Position numbers and translations under genes: made by a program. Shown here piece after piece: positions 1 through 8,687 of a stretch of DNA of 56,692 nt. The stretch lies in contig NZ_JARKVC010000036.1 of NCBI RefSeq assembly GCF_029851875.1, forward strand, positions 1-56,692, given 5' to 3'. The stretch comes from Actinomyces sp. (GTDB taxonomy: Bacteria; Actinomycetota; Actinomycetes; Actinomycetales; Actinomycetaceae). Positions within the stretch are counted from its first letter, which is position 1. Every line of letters starts with the position of its first letter. Under the pieces are notes generated by a model that did no database searches, had not been told where the DNA came from, and saw nothing but the letters and a program-made list of their open reading frames with translations.

Positions 1-59
1 TGCGCCGCGGCGCAAGAGCCAGCCCACCTCAGCCCGGTGCAGGAGTGCCCTGCCGCCTC

Positions 60-761
60 CTAGTGTCGGGTGACGGCGTCGGCGAACCAGGAGGTGATGG
101 TCGTGGGGTGGGTGATCGCCGTGCCGACCACGACGGCGAAGGCCCCGTGCTCCATGACGGTGCGAGCCTGCTCAGGAGTGTGGACCCGTCCCTCGACGAT
201 GAGCGGCACCTGGGCGATGGCCGCCACCTGGTCAACCAGCTCAACGTCCGGGCCGTCCGTCTTGGGCCGGTCCCCGGTGTACCCAGCCAGCGTGGTGCCC
301 AGCAGGTCCGCTCCCCCGTCCTGGGCCGCCTGGGCGTCCTCCAGGCACCCGCAGTCAGCCATGACGAGCACGGAGGGGAAGGCGTCCTTCAGGCCGGCGA
401 CGGTCTGGGCGAAGGTCCGCCCGTCAGGGCGGGGCCTGCGGGTGGCGTCGATCGCCACGACCTGGCAGCCGGTTGCGGCCACAGCCACGGCGTGGGTGAG
501 GGTCGGGGTGATGAAGACGTCGTCGTGCCCGTCCTTCCACAGCCCGATCACCGGGACGTCCACGTGCTGGGTGATCAGGGCCAGGTCCGCCAGCCCCTGG
601 GCCCGGATGCCGACGGCGCCGCCTGCCACGCAGGCCTGCGCCACCTGGTCCATCGTGCGCGGGTCACGCATCGGCTCGCCCGGGTAGGCCTGGGCAGAGG
701 CGATGAGCCCGCCACGCAGCCGGTCAAGGACCTCGGTCTTGGTCATCGTGCTCGTCATCAC
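60..761 (-). CDS. nanE: N-acetylmannosamine-6-phosphate 2-epimerase
   Basis: Converts ManNAc-6-phosphate to GlcNAc-6-phosphate in cytosolic sialic acid breakdown. The 233-residue TIM-barrel protein has the usual length and shows family motifs: the K74 region (GLWKDGHDD), DATRRPRPDG at 105-114, ADCGCLEDA around 135-143 and VEGRVHTPEQA near 189-199. The reading frame opens with GTG (761) followed at once by ATG (758); AGGAG lies 6-9 bases upstream, so either may be used. It overlaps the end of nanK, which points to translational coupling. It is the last gene of the nan operon; a perfect GC palindrome (TGCGCCGCGGCGCA) sits at positions 1-14 downstream. Confidence 0.93.
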   Translation of the reverse strand: MMTSTMTKTEVLDRLRGGLIASAQAYPGEPMRDPRTMDQVAQACVAGGAVGIRAQGLADLALITQHVDVPVIGLWKDGHDDVFITPTLTHAVAVAATGCQVVAIDATRRPRPDGRTFAQTVAGLKDAFPSVLVMADCGCLEDAQAAQDGGADLLGTTLAGYTGDRPKTDGPDVELVDQVAAIAQVPLIVEGRVHTPEQARTVMEHGAFAVVVGTAITHPTTITSWFADAVTRH

Positions 762-1792
762 GCCACGCTCCTCTCACCAGCGGCCTGCGGCAGACGCAGC
801 CAGGCCTCGTGCGCGGCGCCGATGATGGGCGCCGTCGTCCCCAAGGTCGCAGGAAGCAGCTCGGTCGAGCCTGCGATGAGCTCGATGAGCTCGTCTGCGA
901 CCGTACGTCGCAGCGGCTGCCACCACAGGTTCCCGGAGCGCGCCAGTCCTCCCGAGACGATGACGCGCTGGGGGTCCACCGCCGTGACGATCTGGGCGAT
1001 GCCCCGTCCCAGCGCGACCGCAGCCTCCTCATAGACCCGCTGCGCGACGGCGTCGCCAGCGTGAGCACGACGCTCGACCTCCAGCGCCGTGGTCACCGAG
1101 GCCTCCCCCGTGGCCTCGCGGTAGCGACGGGCGATCTGCGGGCCGGCCGCCACCGCCTCCAGGTGACCGGACCTGCCGCAGGTGCACGGTTCTCCGGCCG
1201 CTGCCTCACTCGGCATGTGCCCGATCTCGCCGGCCAGGAAGTGGGCGCCGTGGTGAACAGCACCGCCCAGGACGAGCGCGCCTCCCACGCCGGTGCCTAC
1301 CGCCACGACCAGAGCGCTGGAGGCCCCGTGCCCGGCTCCCAGCCACGCCTCGCCGGCCGCGTAGGCGTTGACGTCGTTATCCACGTGCACGAGCGGCACC
1401 TGGCCGTCAGGGGCCAGCACCCCGGCGCCAGGCAGGAGGCGAGCCACGCCGTCGGCCACGTTCGTCCCCGCCCACCCGGTGATCGCGTCGGTGGCCGAGA
1501 GCACCACGCCGCTGCGCGCGTCGATGACGCCGGCCGAGCCGATCCCGACCGCGAGCGGGTGGGGCGGGCGCCCGCCACGGGCACCGGCTGCGACGACCTT
1601 GCCGACCAGCCCGGCGATCGCGGCGAGCATGGCGGCAGGACCCTCCCGCCCAGGAGTCCGGACCTGGTGGACCTCACCCCACAGCTCACCGCTGACCGTC
1701 ACCAGGGAGGCGGCGATCTTGGTCCCTCCAAGGTCCACGCCGACCAGGACAGGCTCCTCGGTGCCCGGGCGAGAGTAGTCCCGCGTGCTCAT
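758..1792 (-). CDS. nanK: ROK-family N-acetylmannosamine kinase
   Basis: Phosphorylates ManNAc at C6 with ATP, between NanA and NanE in sialate catabolism. The protein (344 aa) has the ROK N-terminal phosphate motif (VGVDLGGTKIA, residues about 18-28), the central GEIGHMP segment and the zinc-binding CTCGRSGHLE motif (CxCGxxGxxE). The role as ManNAc kinase rather than glucokinase is inferred from its position between nanA and nanE. The start is ATG at 1792, one base from the nanA stop; its own stop overlaps the nanE start. Confidence 0.9.
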   Translation of the reverse strand: MSTRDYSRPGTEEPVLVGVDLGGTKIAASLVTVSGELWGEVHQVRTPGREGPAAMLAAIAGLVGKVVAAGARGGRPPHPLAVGIGSAGVIDARSGVVLSATDAITGWAGTNVADGVARLLPGAGVLAPDGQVPLVHVDNDVNAYAAGEAWLGAGHGASSALVVAVGTGVGGALVLGGAVHHGAHFLAGEIGHMPSEAAAGEPCTCGRSGHLEAVAAGPQIARRYREATGEASVTTALEVERRAHAGDAVAQRVYEEAAVALGRGIAQIVTAVDPQRVIVSGGLARSGNLWWQPLRRTVADELIELIAGSTELLPATLGTTAPIIGAAHEAWLRLPQAAGERSVA

Positions 1793-1793
1793 G

Positions 1794-2711
1794 TCAGATC
1801 AGCCCCTGTTCTCGGGCGATGGCCACGACCTTCTCCTTCGTCTCACCCGTCAGCGCACGTACCGGGAAGGCCATCTCGTTCGAGGCGATCGTACCCTGGG
1901 CCTCCATGACCGTCTTGAACGCCCCGATGCCCGAGGCGTCGGCAGAGCGGCCCTGCGGCACGAAGACGATCTCGAAGCCGGCGCAGATCCGGTCCTGGAT
2001 CCGTCGCGCCTCCTGCCAGTCACCTCGCTGCGCCGCCTGCCACAGCTCGACGTAGGGCCGGGGCTCGACGTTGCCGTAGCCCGGCACCATCCCGTCCCCA
2101 CCGAGCAGGAGCATGCCGTCGACCACGCACTCGTGCCCGGTCAGCAGCGCCAGCGGGTGCCCGGCCGCCTCGTTGGCGGCCACCAGGCGCCGGAACCCGA
2201 CGTCGTCACCCGAGGAGTCCTTGACCCCGTCGAGCACCCCGAGGGCGCCCAGACGCACGAGCATGTCAGCGGCCAGCTTCTTGCCGTTCAGGCGTACCGG
2301 CACGTCGTAGGCGAACAGCGGGAGGTCCACGGCCTGTCGGATGGCGGTGAAGTGCTCCGCGATCTCGGTCATGTCGTTGATGGCGTAGAAGGGGCAGGCT
2401 GCCACGATGGCGTCAGCCCCCAGCGCCTGCGCCCTGCGGGCGTGCTCGATGACGCGGTGGGCCGTGGTGTCAATAGCGCCGACCAGGACTGGCAGGCGGC
2501 CGGCGGCACGGGTGACCACACGCTCAACGACCAGCTCACGCTGGGCGTCAGTGAGGTAGGCGGTCTCGCCTGAGGACCCCAGGAGGAACAGGCCGTTGAC
2601 GCCGGCGTCGATGAGAAGGTCAACGAGACGGTCCAGGCTGTCCAGGTCGACCTCGCCGTCCTTGAAGGGCGTGATGACTGGGGGGATGACGCCGGTGAAT
2701 CGGGTATCCAT
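1794..2711 (-). CDS. nanA: N-acetylneuraminate lyase / DHDPS-family aldolase
   Basis: Class I aldolase that splits N-acetylneuraminate into ManNAc and pyruvate. The 305-residue protein has the DHDPS-family carboxylate-binding GSSGE (45-49), the active-site Tyr of YDVP (Y135) and the Schiff-base Lys of GVKDSSGDD (K164). By sequence alone it could be another DHDPS-family aldolase; the adjacent nanK and nanE make the sialate role likely. The ATG start is preceded by AGGAAA. A 41-base gap separates it from the upstream ATPase gene on the same strand. Confidence 0.85.
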   Translation of the reverse strand: MDTRFTGVIPPVITPFKDGEVDLDSLDRLVDLLIDAGVNGLFLLGSSGETAYLTDAQRELVVERVVTRAAGRLPVLVGAIDTTAHRVIEHARRAQALGADAIVAACPFYAINDMTEIAEHFTAIRQAVDLPLFAYDVPVRLNGKKLAADMLVRLGALGVLDGVKDSSGDDVGFRRLVAANEAAGHPLALLTGHECVVDGMLLLGGDGMVPGYGNVEPRPYVELWQAAQRGDWQEARRIQDRICAGFEIVFVPQGRSADASGIGAFKTVMEAQGTIASNEMAFPVRALTGETKEKVVAIAREQGLI

Positions 2712-2752
2712 GATGGTGTTTTCCTAACGTGAGTGGAACAGCTGTCTGAGGC

Positions 2753-3577
2753 TCATGCCTCGAGCAGAGAGGGCACCGCTCCCAGGAGGGTGCGGGTGTA
2801 GTCCTGCTGTGGGTGGGAGAAGATCTCCTGGGTCGTGTTCATCTCGACGATCTCGCCGAAGTACATGACCGCGATGCGGTCAGAGACGTAGCGCACGGTG
2901 TTGATGTCGTGACTGATGAAGACCAGCCCCAGCCCCAGTGCGCTCTTGAGGTCCTGGAGGAGGTTGAGGACCTGTGCGCGCACTGACACGTCCAGCGCGC
3001 TGGTGGGCTCGTCCGCGACGATGATGTCCGGCTCCAGCGCCAGCGCTCGGGCGATCGCCACGCGCTGGCGCTGCCCGCCGGAGATCTGCCGGGGCAGGAC
3101 CTCCAGGGCGCTGGGAGGTAGGCCCACCAGGTGCAGCAGGTCGCGGACCCTGGCCTCGCGCTCCTTCGGGGAGCCGATGCCGTGGACGTTGAGCGGATCG
3201 ATCAGGGTGTCGTGGACGATCATGCGCGGGTTGAGCGCCGTCGCCGGGTCCTGGAAGACCACGGACACCGAGCGGCCCAGGGCCTTGCGGTCCGCTGCCG
3301 AGCCGCCCAGGCGACGTCCCTTGAAGTACACCTCGCCCTTGGTCAGGGGCTGCAGGCCGACCATGACACGGGCGGTGGTGGACTTGCCGCACCCGGACTC
3401 ACCCACCAGGCCCAGGGTCTCGCCACGGCGCACGCTCAGCGAGACGTCGTTGACGGCGTGCACCGTGTCAGGACGGAAGAGCTTGCCCGTGCGGGACTTG
3501 TGGATGACGTGGGCGTGGCGCAGCTCGATCACAGGGTCGGTCTGCGGGTCCCAGGTGGAAGAGGACTGAGCGCTCAT
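2753..3577 (-). CDS. Peptide/sialic acid ABC transporter ATP-binding protein (DppF-like)
   Basis: Cytosolic ATPase of a Dpp/Opp-type importer (274 aa). Walker A (GESGCGKST), the ABC signature (ISGGQRQRV), Walker B (IIVADEP) and the H-loop (FISHD) are all present. The N-terminal region (DPVIELRHAHVIHK) and length fit the DppF/OppF type, which pairs with the DppD-type domain fused to the upstream permease. The start overlaps the upstream gene's stop (ATGA). The substrate is inferred from the downstream nan genes; satABCD-type sialate importers belong to this transporter family. Confidence 0.9.
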   Translation of the reverse strand: MSAQSSSTWDPQTDPVIELRHAHVIHKSRTGKLFRPDTVHAVNDVSLSVRRGETLGLVGESGCGKSTTARVMVGLQPLTKGEVYFKGRRLGGSAADRKALGRSVSVVFQDPATALNPRMIVHDTLIDPLNVHGIGSPKEREARVRDLLHLVGLPPSALEVLPRQISGGQRQRVAIARALALEPDIIVADEPTSALDVSVRAQVLNLLQDLKSALGLGLVFISHDINTVRYVSDRIAVMYFGEIVEMNTTQEIFSHPQQDYTRTLLGAVPSLLEA

Positions 3578-5718
3578 GACATGGCCTCCTTGGCGAGGAT
3601 CGCCTCAAGCTCAGGCGTGACGGCGTAGAAGTGGTCGCTCTTACCGGCGACTGGCTTGAGCACCGGACGGGTGTCCAGGCCGACCGTGGGATAGGACGAG
3701 CGCGGGGCGAAGCGGTCGCCCTTGACGAACTCCGAGGGGCTGGGAACGGTCCCGCGCACCTGGTGGAGGCGGTTGGAGCCGGCCTCGATGGACAGGACCG
3801 CCCCGAGCAGGCCCCGGGTGTACTCGTGGACGGGGTTGGTCAGCAGCTCGCTGGTCCCCGCCTGCTCGACCACCTGGCCCGCGTACATCACCGTCACCCG
3901 GTGGGCGACCTTGGCGACCAGCGCCAGGTCGTGGCTGACGAAGACCATGGCGAAGCCCAGCTTCTCGCGCAGGTCGTTGAGCAGGTCGATCACCTGCTTC
4001 TGGACCGTCACGTCCAGGGCGGTGGTGGGCTCGTCGGCGATGACCAGGCTCGGGTCCCGTGTGAGGGCCATCGCGATGAGGACGCGCTGACGCTGTCCGC
4101 CCGACAGCTCGTGCGGGTAGCTCTTGAGCGTGCGGACCGGGTCCAGCCCGACCAGCTCCAGAAGCTCCTCGGCGCTGCGGGTGCCTCCACGGCGGGTGAG
4201 CTGCTTCATCTGGGAGCGGATGAGCATCGAGGGGTTGAGGGAGGACAGGGCGTCCTGGTAGATCATGCTCATCTCGTGACCGCGCAGGGCGTTGTGCTCC
4301 GCAGGGGTCATCTCCAGGATGTTGCGTCCCTTGAACAGGATCTCACCGGTGATGCGCGCCGTCGGCGGCAGCAGCCCCATGACGGCCATCGAGGTGATCG
4401 ACTTGCCGCACCCGGACTCGCCCACCAGCCCCATGGTCTCGCCGGGACGGACCGTGAAGGAGACGTCGTCGACGATGTTGACGTCGCCGTGCTGGGCGGG
4501 GAAGGCGATTGAGAGGTTCTTGACCTCCAGGATGGGCTCGGCCTCGGGAGTCGGGTAGACCAGCCGGTCGTGGCGCGCGAGCTCGGCTCGGCGCAGGGTG
4601 GCCAGACGTTCCTCCAGCGGGGTCTCCTCGGCGGCAGGCTCTGCCAGTCCGGTCAGCTCAGAGACCTGGGCCTGGGTGACGGCGTCGGCGGGCAGGTCGG
4701 CGTGCGAGCGCACCGCGGCCCCGGCCTCCTTCCAGGCGTGCTCGGTCTGCATCGCCTCCTCGTCAGCCTCGACGTCGACATTGGCTCGGATCCTCGGCGA
4801 GGCCATGGCGTCGGTCAGGCCCTCGGAGAGGATGTTGAGGCACAGGGTGGTGATGAGGATCATCAGGCCGGGGAAGAAGGTCGGCCACCAGTGCCCTGAC
4901 AGCAGCAGCGCCTTGCCCTCGGAGAGCATGTTGCCCCAGGTGGGGGTGTTGACCGAGGTGATACCGGCGCCGATGAAGGACAGCGAGGCCTCGAAGACGA
5001 TGGCGTCAGCCACCAGGACCGTGGCGTAGACCATGATCGGGGCCACGCAGTTGCGCACGACGTGCTTGGCCAGGATCCAGGGCACGCGCGCGCCCATGAC
5101 CTTGGAGGCGGCCACGTAGTCCTCACCGAACTGGGCCAGGATGTTGGCGCGCACGACCCGGGTGAGCTGCGGGGTGTAGACGACGGCGGTGGCGATGATG
5201 ATGACGGGCACCATCGGCAGCCGGGTCGACATGGCCAGCACCAGCACCGCGGCCAGGGCGATGCCGGGGAAGGACATGACGACGTCGAGCACGCGCATGA
5301 CGGCCTCGCCGACCCACTTGCGGCTGGTGGCGGCGACGGCGCCCAGCACGCTGGCCAGCGCCAGGGCGATGCCGGTGGCGCTCAGACCGACGACGAGCGA
5401 GACCCTGGCTCCGTAGACAGCACGAGAGAAGATGTCACGGCCGGTGGCGTCGGTACCGAACAGGTGGCTGAGGGAAGGAGCGGTGGCGGGGTCGGAGGAG
5501 ACGATGTCTCCCACGCCCTCCACGTGGGTGACGGTCTCGCTGGCGGCCAGGCCTGTGGCTCCGGGGTTGTAGGGAGCCACCAGCGGGGCGAAGACCGCGA
5601 TCAGCGCCATCAGGGCCAGCACGAGGACGGCGATCTTGCTTCCCAGCGGCAGCTTCCTCCAACCCTGGAACCGCAGCCCGGGCTGGGCGACCTTGTCGAG
5701 TGTGCGACGGTGCAGCAT
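3574..5718 (-). CDS. Fused ABC permease-ATPase (DppC-DppD type)
   Basis: A 714-residue protein joining two subunits that are often separate. Residues about 1-310 form a DppC/OppC-like permease with several membrane segments, starting with a helix near 25-50 and including the GTDATGRDIFSR segment. A linker of about 80 residues rich in Ala and Glu follows. Residues about 395-714 are a DppD/OppD-like ATPase with Walker A (GESGCGKSI), signature (LSGGQRQRV), Walker B (LVIADEP) and the C-terminal oligopeptide-transporter extension. Fusion would tie one nucleotide-binding domain to its permease; the second ATPase is the next gene. The start (5718) overlaps the upstream stop by one base. Confidence 0.9.
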   Translation of the reverse strand: MLHRRTLDKVAQPGLRFQGWRKLPLGSKIAVLVLALMALIAVFAPLVAPYNPGATGLAASETVTHVEGVGDIVSSDPATAPSLSHLFGTDATGRDIFSRAVYGARVSLVVGLSATGIALALASVLGAVAATSRKWVGEAVMRVLDVVMSFPGIALAAVLVLAMSTRLPMVPVIIIATAVVYTPQLTRVVRANILAQFGEDYVAASKVMGARVPWILAKHVVRNCVAPIMVYATVLVADAIVFEASLSFIGAGITSVNTPTWGNMLSEGKALLLSGHWWPTFFPGLMILITTLCLNILSEGLTDAMASPRIRANVDVEADEEAMQTEHAWKEAGAAVRSHADLPADAVTQAQVSELTGLAEPAAEETPLEERLATLRRAELARHDRLVYPTPEAEPILEVKNLSIAFPAQHGDVNIVDDVSFTVRPGETMGLVGESGCGKSITSMAVMGLLPPTARITGEILFKGRNILEMTPAEHNALRGHEMSMIYQDALSSLNPSMLIRSQMKQLTRRGGTRSAEELLELVGLDPVRTLKSYPHELSGGQRQRVLIAMALTRDPSLVIADEPTTALDVTVQKQVIDLLNDLREKLGFAMVFVSHDLALVAKVAHRVTVMYAGQVVEQAGTSELLTNPVHEYTRGLLGAVLSIEAGSNRLHQVRGTVPSPSEFVKGDRFAPRSSYPTVGLDTRPVLKPVAGKSDHFYAVTPELEAILAKEAMS

Positions 5719-6683
5719 CAGACGCTCCTGATCCTCGGGTTGACCAGCACGTAGAGCATGTCAACGACGATGTTGATGATGATGAAGGCCAGTGCCACGG
5801 TGATGGACACGCCCTGGACGATGTTGACGTCGTTACGGGTGATGCCCTGGAAGATGAGCTGTCCCATCCCCTGGATGTTGAAGATCATCTCGATGACGAC
5901 GGCACCGCCCATGGCGTAGCCCAGCCGCAGTCCCAGGACCGTGAGCGGGGTGATGAGCGCGTTGCGCAGCACGTTGCGGGCGATGACCACGGGCTTGGGG
6001 ATCCCGGCACCGATGGCGGTGCGCACGTAGTCACGGTCGAGCTCCTCGACCATGGCGGTACGCACCACGCGGGTGAAGGTTCCGGTGTTCGGCACCGCGA
6101 TGGCCAGGGCCGGCAGGAAGATCTGGCGCACGTAGGCGGCAGGGTCGTCCCCGAAGGAGACCCACTCGGTGACCACTGAGGGGAAGGTGCCGCTGGCGCC
6201 CGGGATGTCGCCGAAGCGCTGGATGAGCAGCAGCGCAAGCCAGAAGGAGGGGGTTGCCAGGCACAGCACCGAGATCACCCGGATGACCTGGTCGGGCCAC
6301 CGGTCACGGTAGAGGGCGGCCACCACGCCGAGGACCGTGGCCGCGACGACCGCCACGAAGATGCCGATGAAGGTCAGCTGCAGCGTGATCGGGAAGGCCT
6401 GGGCGACCAGGTCAGAGATCTTGACGCCGGTGAACGTCGTCCCCAGGTCTCCGTGGGCGAGTCCCACGAGGTAGTCCCAGAAGCGGGACAGGAGAGGGTC
6501 GTTGAGGTGGTGGGTCTCGCGGTACTGCTCGAGCGCCTGCGGCGTCGCCGACTCCCCCAGCGCCAGGCGCGCAGGGTCTGCGGAGGAGAAGGACATGACG
6601 ACGAAGACGAGCAGCGTCACGCCCAGCACCATGACGGGCAGCGCCACGAGGCGCCGTCCAATCAGGCGGAGGAGGTTGGACAC
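5718..6683 (-). CDS. ABC transporter permease (DppB type)
   Basis: Membrane permease of about 321 residues with a first helix right after the N-terminus (RLVALPVMVLGVTLLVFVV), the typical DppB periplasmic segment and the EAA-like cytoplasmic loop near RNVLRNALITP. The start is taken as GTG at 6683, because AAAGGAG lies 7 bases upstream and the protein then begins SNLLRLIGRR as the family does; a longer frame to 6854 would add 57 unlike residues and cover a candidate operator. The gene lies 280 bases after the binding-protein gene, past a strong hairpin, so it probably has its own promoter too. Confidence 0.88.
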   Translation of the reverse strand: MSNLLRLIGRRLVALPVMVLGVTLLVFVVMSFSSADPARLALGESATPQALEQYRETHHLNDPLLSRFWDYLVGLAHGDLGTTFTGVKISDLVAQAFPITLQLTFIGIFVAVVAATVLGVVAALYRDRWPDQVIRVISVLCLATPSFWLALLLIQRFGDIPGASGTFPSVVTEWVSFGDDPAAYVRQIFLPALAIAVPNTGTFTRVVRTAMVEELDRDYVRTAIGAGIPKPVVIARNVLRNALITPLTVLGLRLGYAMGGAVVIEMIFNIQGMGQLIFQGITRNDVNIVQGVSITVALAFIIINIVVDMLYVLVNPRIRSV

Positions 6684-6798
6684 TGGGATGCTCCTTTGCT
6701 TGTGTGCCCCACACGCATCCAGAGCCGACCGGTGCCGTGCCGGCACGGTGGCGCTGCCACGCGCGGGAGGGCCGGCGACAGTGCCGGCTACCGTCTTA

Positions 6799-6823
6799 TT
6801 GTCAGACATCTGACGTCTGATGG
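6799..6823. promoter_or_regulatory. Candidate regulator operator upstream of the permease gene
   Basis: Contains the inverted repeat GTCAGA-CA-TCTGAC (6801-6814) followed by GTCTGA. A related sequence lies at 8608-8628 in front of the binding-protein gene. Two sites in the same operon, next to a FadR-type regulator gene, suggest that this is its operator. The assignment is inference from motif repetition. Confidence 0.6.
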
Positions 6824-6866
6824 CAAGCTGGGAGGCCTCCCACGAGCGCGTCACGTCCTGTCTGAC

Positions 6867-6908
6867 GACGCTGGGCCCCGCAGCACGAATGCTGCGGGGC
6901 CCAGCGTC
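6867..6908 (-). terminator. Strong hairpin after the binding-protein gene
   Basis: A perfect 18-bp stem (6867-6884 with 6891-6908) around a 6-base loop, GC-rich, without a long U-tract. It lies between the binding-protein gene and the permease gene of the same operon. Such hairpins usually end or stabilise the binding-protein transcript so that it is made in excess over the membrane subunits. Confidence 0.75.
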
Positions 6909-6963
6909 ACAGCCAGGACGACGGCGTCACCGCCTGCTCCCGGCCACCCAGCCTCGGTCAGAC

Positions 6964-8592
6964 TCAGCCCTGGGTCGAGCCGACGTCGACGAAGGACAGG
7001 CCGGTCAGGGCGATCGGCTTGAAGTCGGTCAGCGTCTGGGAGTCGTAGCCGGTCGGGGTCTTGCGGTGGAAGACCGGGTACAGCGGCACCTCCTCAGCCA
7101 CAAGATCGAAGATCTCCTGCCACTTGGCCACCTGCTTGTCGCCCTCCAGGCGCACCCCCTCCTCCAGCATCTGCTGGACCTTGGTGTAGGCCTCCGTGCC
7201 CTTCCAGTGCATACGCCCGTCGGTCCACGTGTCCCCGCCGTACCACCAGCGCAGCAGGAGGTCAGCGTCGTTACCGAAGACCGAGGGGTCGCCAGGAGCG
7301 ACCACCACGTCCCACGCCCCCTCGTTGGAGTCGATGAAGGAGTAGACGTCCGAGGACTTCTTCTCGTCGTAGTTGACCGTGACCCCCAGAGCCTCCAGGT
7401 TCTCCCGGATGATCGGACGAACCGAGGAGAACCAGCCGTGGTCGGTGCACAGGAGGTTGATCGTCGTGACCCCGGCCTCGGCGAGCAGCGACTTGGCCTT
7501 CTCAGCATCGTAGGTGTAGACCGTCGAGGCCTTCTTGTAGGCCGGGTGGTCCTCCTGGACAAAGCAGGTCGCCGGCGTCGCCAGCGTCCCCATACCGGTC
7601 TCACAGATCTTGGCGTAGTCCAGGGCGTACATGACAGCCTGGCGAGCCTTGACGTCAGAGAACACCGAGTTGTTGAACATCACGAACAGCAGCGAGAAGC
7701 CCTGCTGGGCAGCCACCTGGATCGGAGCCTGCATCGTGGACAGGTTGGCCACGGGCACCGCGTCGATCGCCTGGACCGTGCCCGAGGTGATGGCGTTGGT
7801 CCGCGTGGTGTCATCGGGAAGGATCTGCCACTCCATGGACTTGGCCAGGGCGGGGCGAGGACCGGAGTAGGCGTCATTGCGCTCGAAGACGATCTTCTGC
7901 GAGCCCGCACCGTTGTCCGTCATCTTGTAGGGACCGGTGCCCACGGGGTTCATGTCAAAGGCTGCGGCGTCCGCCTCAGCAGCAGCCTTGGGGACGACCT
8001 TGACGACGCTGATGCGCTCAGCCACCAGCGAGTAGGGGAACTTGGTCTTGATCGTCACCGTCTTGTCATCCTTCGCGCTGACGGAGTCGACGAAGGAGAT
8101 GAACTGGGCGTAGAGCGAGTTGTTGTCCGGGTTGAGGACACGCTCGAAGGAGAAGACGACGTCGTCGGCGGTCACGGGGTTGCCGTCAGTGAAGACGGCT
8201 CCCTCACGCAGGGCGACCTCGTAGGTGGTGTCGTCCACCTTGGTCGGCAGGTCGGCGCCAAGGGCGGCATAGACCTCGCGCGTGGCCGGGTGAAGCTCAG
8301 TCAGCCCCTCCATGGTGTGCCAGTTCGCCGCCACGGTCAGGGCGGCGGTGGTCGTCATGGGGTCGTAGCCGTTCGTGCCCAGCTCGTAGGAGATTCCCGC
8401 CTTGATGACACCGTCCGGGTTGGCCTGGGCGGAGGAGGTCTGTCCCTCAGTCGCAGCGCCGCTCGCGCCGGAGGACGAGGAGCCGGAACCGCCGCAGGCA
8501 GACAGGGCGGCGGCCAGGCCTGCGGCTACACCGAGCGTCGAGGTCAGCTGGAGAAAGCCGCGGCGGGAAGGGCGGGGAGTTGTGATCGCCAT
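6964..8592 (-). CDS. Extracellular solute-binding lipoprotein, family 5 (Dpp type)
   Basis: Substrate-binding subunit of the importer encoded downstream, 542 aa. The N-terminus has a twin-arginine motif (SRRGFLQ, R10-R11), a hydrophobic stretch and a lipobox LSAC with the lipidated Cys at 33, followed by a Gly/Ser linker. The rest is a family-5 binding protein (ELGTNGYDPMTTT; TYEVALREGAVFTDGNPVTADDV). ATG at 8592 follows AGGAG by 7 bases. It is the first gene of the nan operon; a candidate operator precedes it and a strong hairpin follows it. Sialate specificity is inferred from context. Confidence 0.9.
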   Translation of the reverse strand: MAITTPRPSRRGFLQLTSTLGVAAGLAAALSACGGSGSSSSGASGAATEGQTSSAQANPDGVIKAGISYELGTNGYDPMTTTAALTVAANWHTMEGLTELHPATREVYAALGADLPTKVDDTTYEVALREGAVFTDGNPVTADDVVFSFERVLNPDNNSLYAQFISFVDSVSAKDDKTVTIKTKFPYSLVAERISVVKVVPKAAAEADAAAFDMNPVGTGPYKMTDNGAGSQKIVFERNDAYSGPRPALAKSMEWQILPDDTTRTNAITSGTVQAIDAVPVANLSTMQAPIQVAAQQGFSLLFVMFNNSVFSDVKARQAVMYALDYAKICETGMGTLATPATCFVQEDHPAYKKASTVYTYDAEKAKSLLAEAGVTTINLLCTDHGWFSSVRPIIRENLEALGVTVNYDEKKSSDVYSFIDSNEGAWDVVVAPGDPSVFGNDADLLLRWWYGGDTWTDGRMHWKGTEAYTKVQQMLEEGVRLEGDKQVAKWQEIFDLVAEEVPLYPVFHRKTPTGYDSQTLTDFKPIALTGLSFVDVGSTQG

Positions 8593-8607
8593 TGAAGCAC
8601 TCCTAAG

Positions 8608-8628
8608 GTCGGACGTCTGTTGTCTGAC
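8608..8628. promoter_or_regulatory. Candidate regulator operator between binding-protein and regulator genes
   Basis: Reads GTCGGACGTCTGTTGTCTGA: a degenerate version of the palindrome at 6801-6814 plus an extra GTCTGAC half-site. It sits between the divergent binding-protein gene and the FadR-type regulator gene, where an autoregulated operator is expected. Confidence 0.55.
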
Positions 8629-8687
8629 GTTGGTAGGATGAGGTTAACACAGACCACTCCAAAGTCCAAGGCAAGGACAATAGAGCC

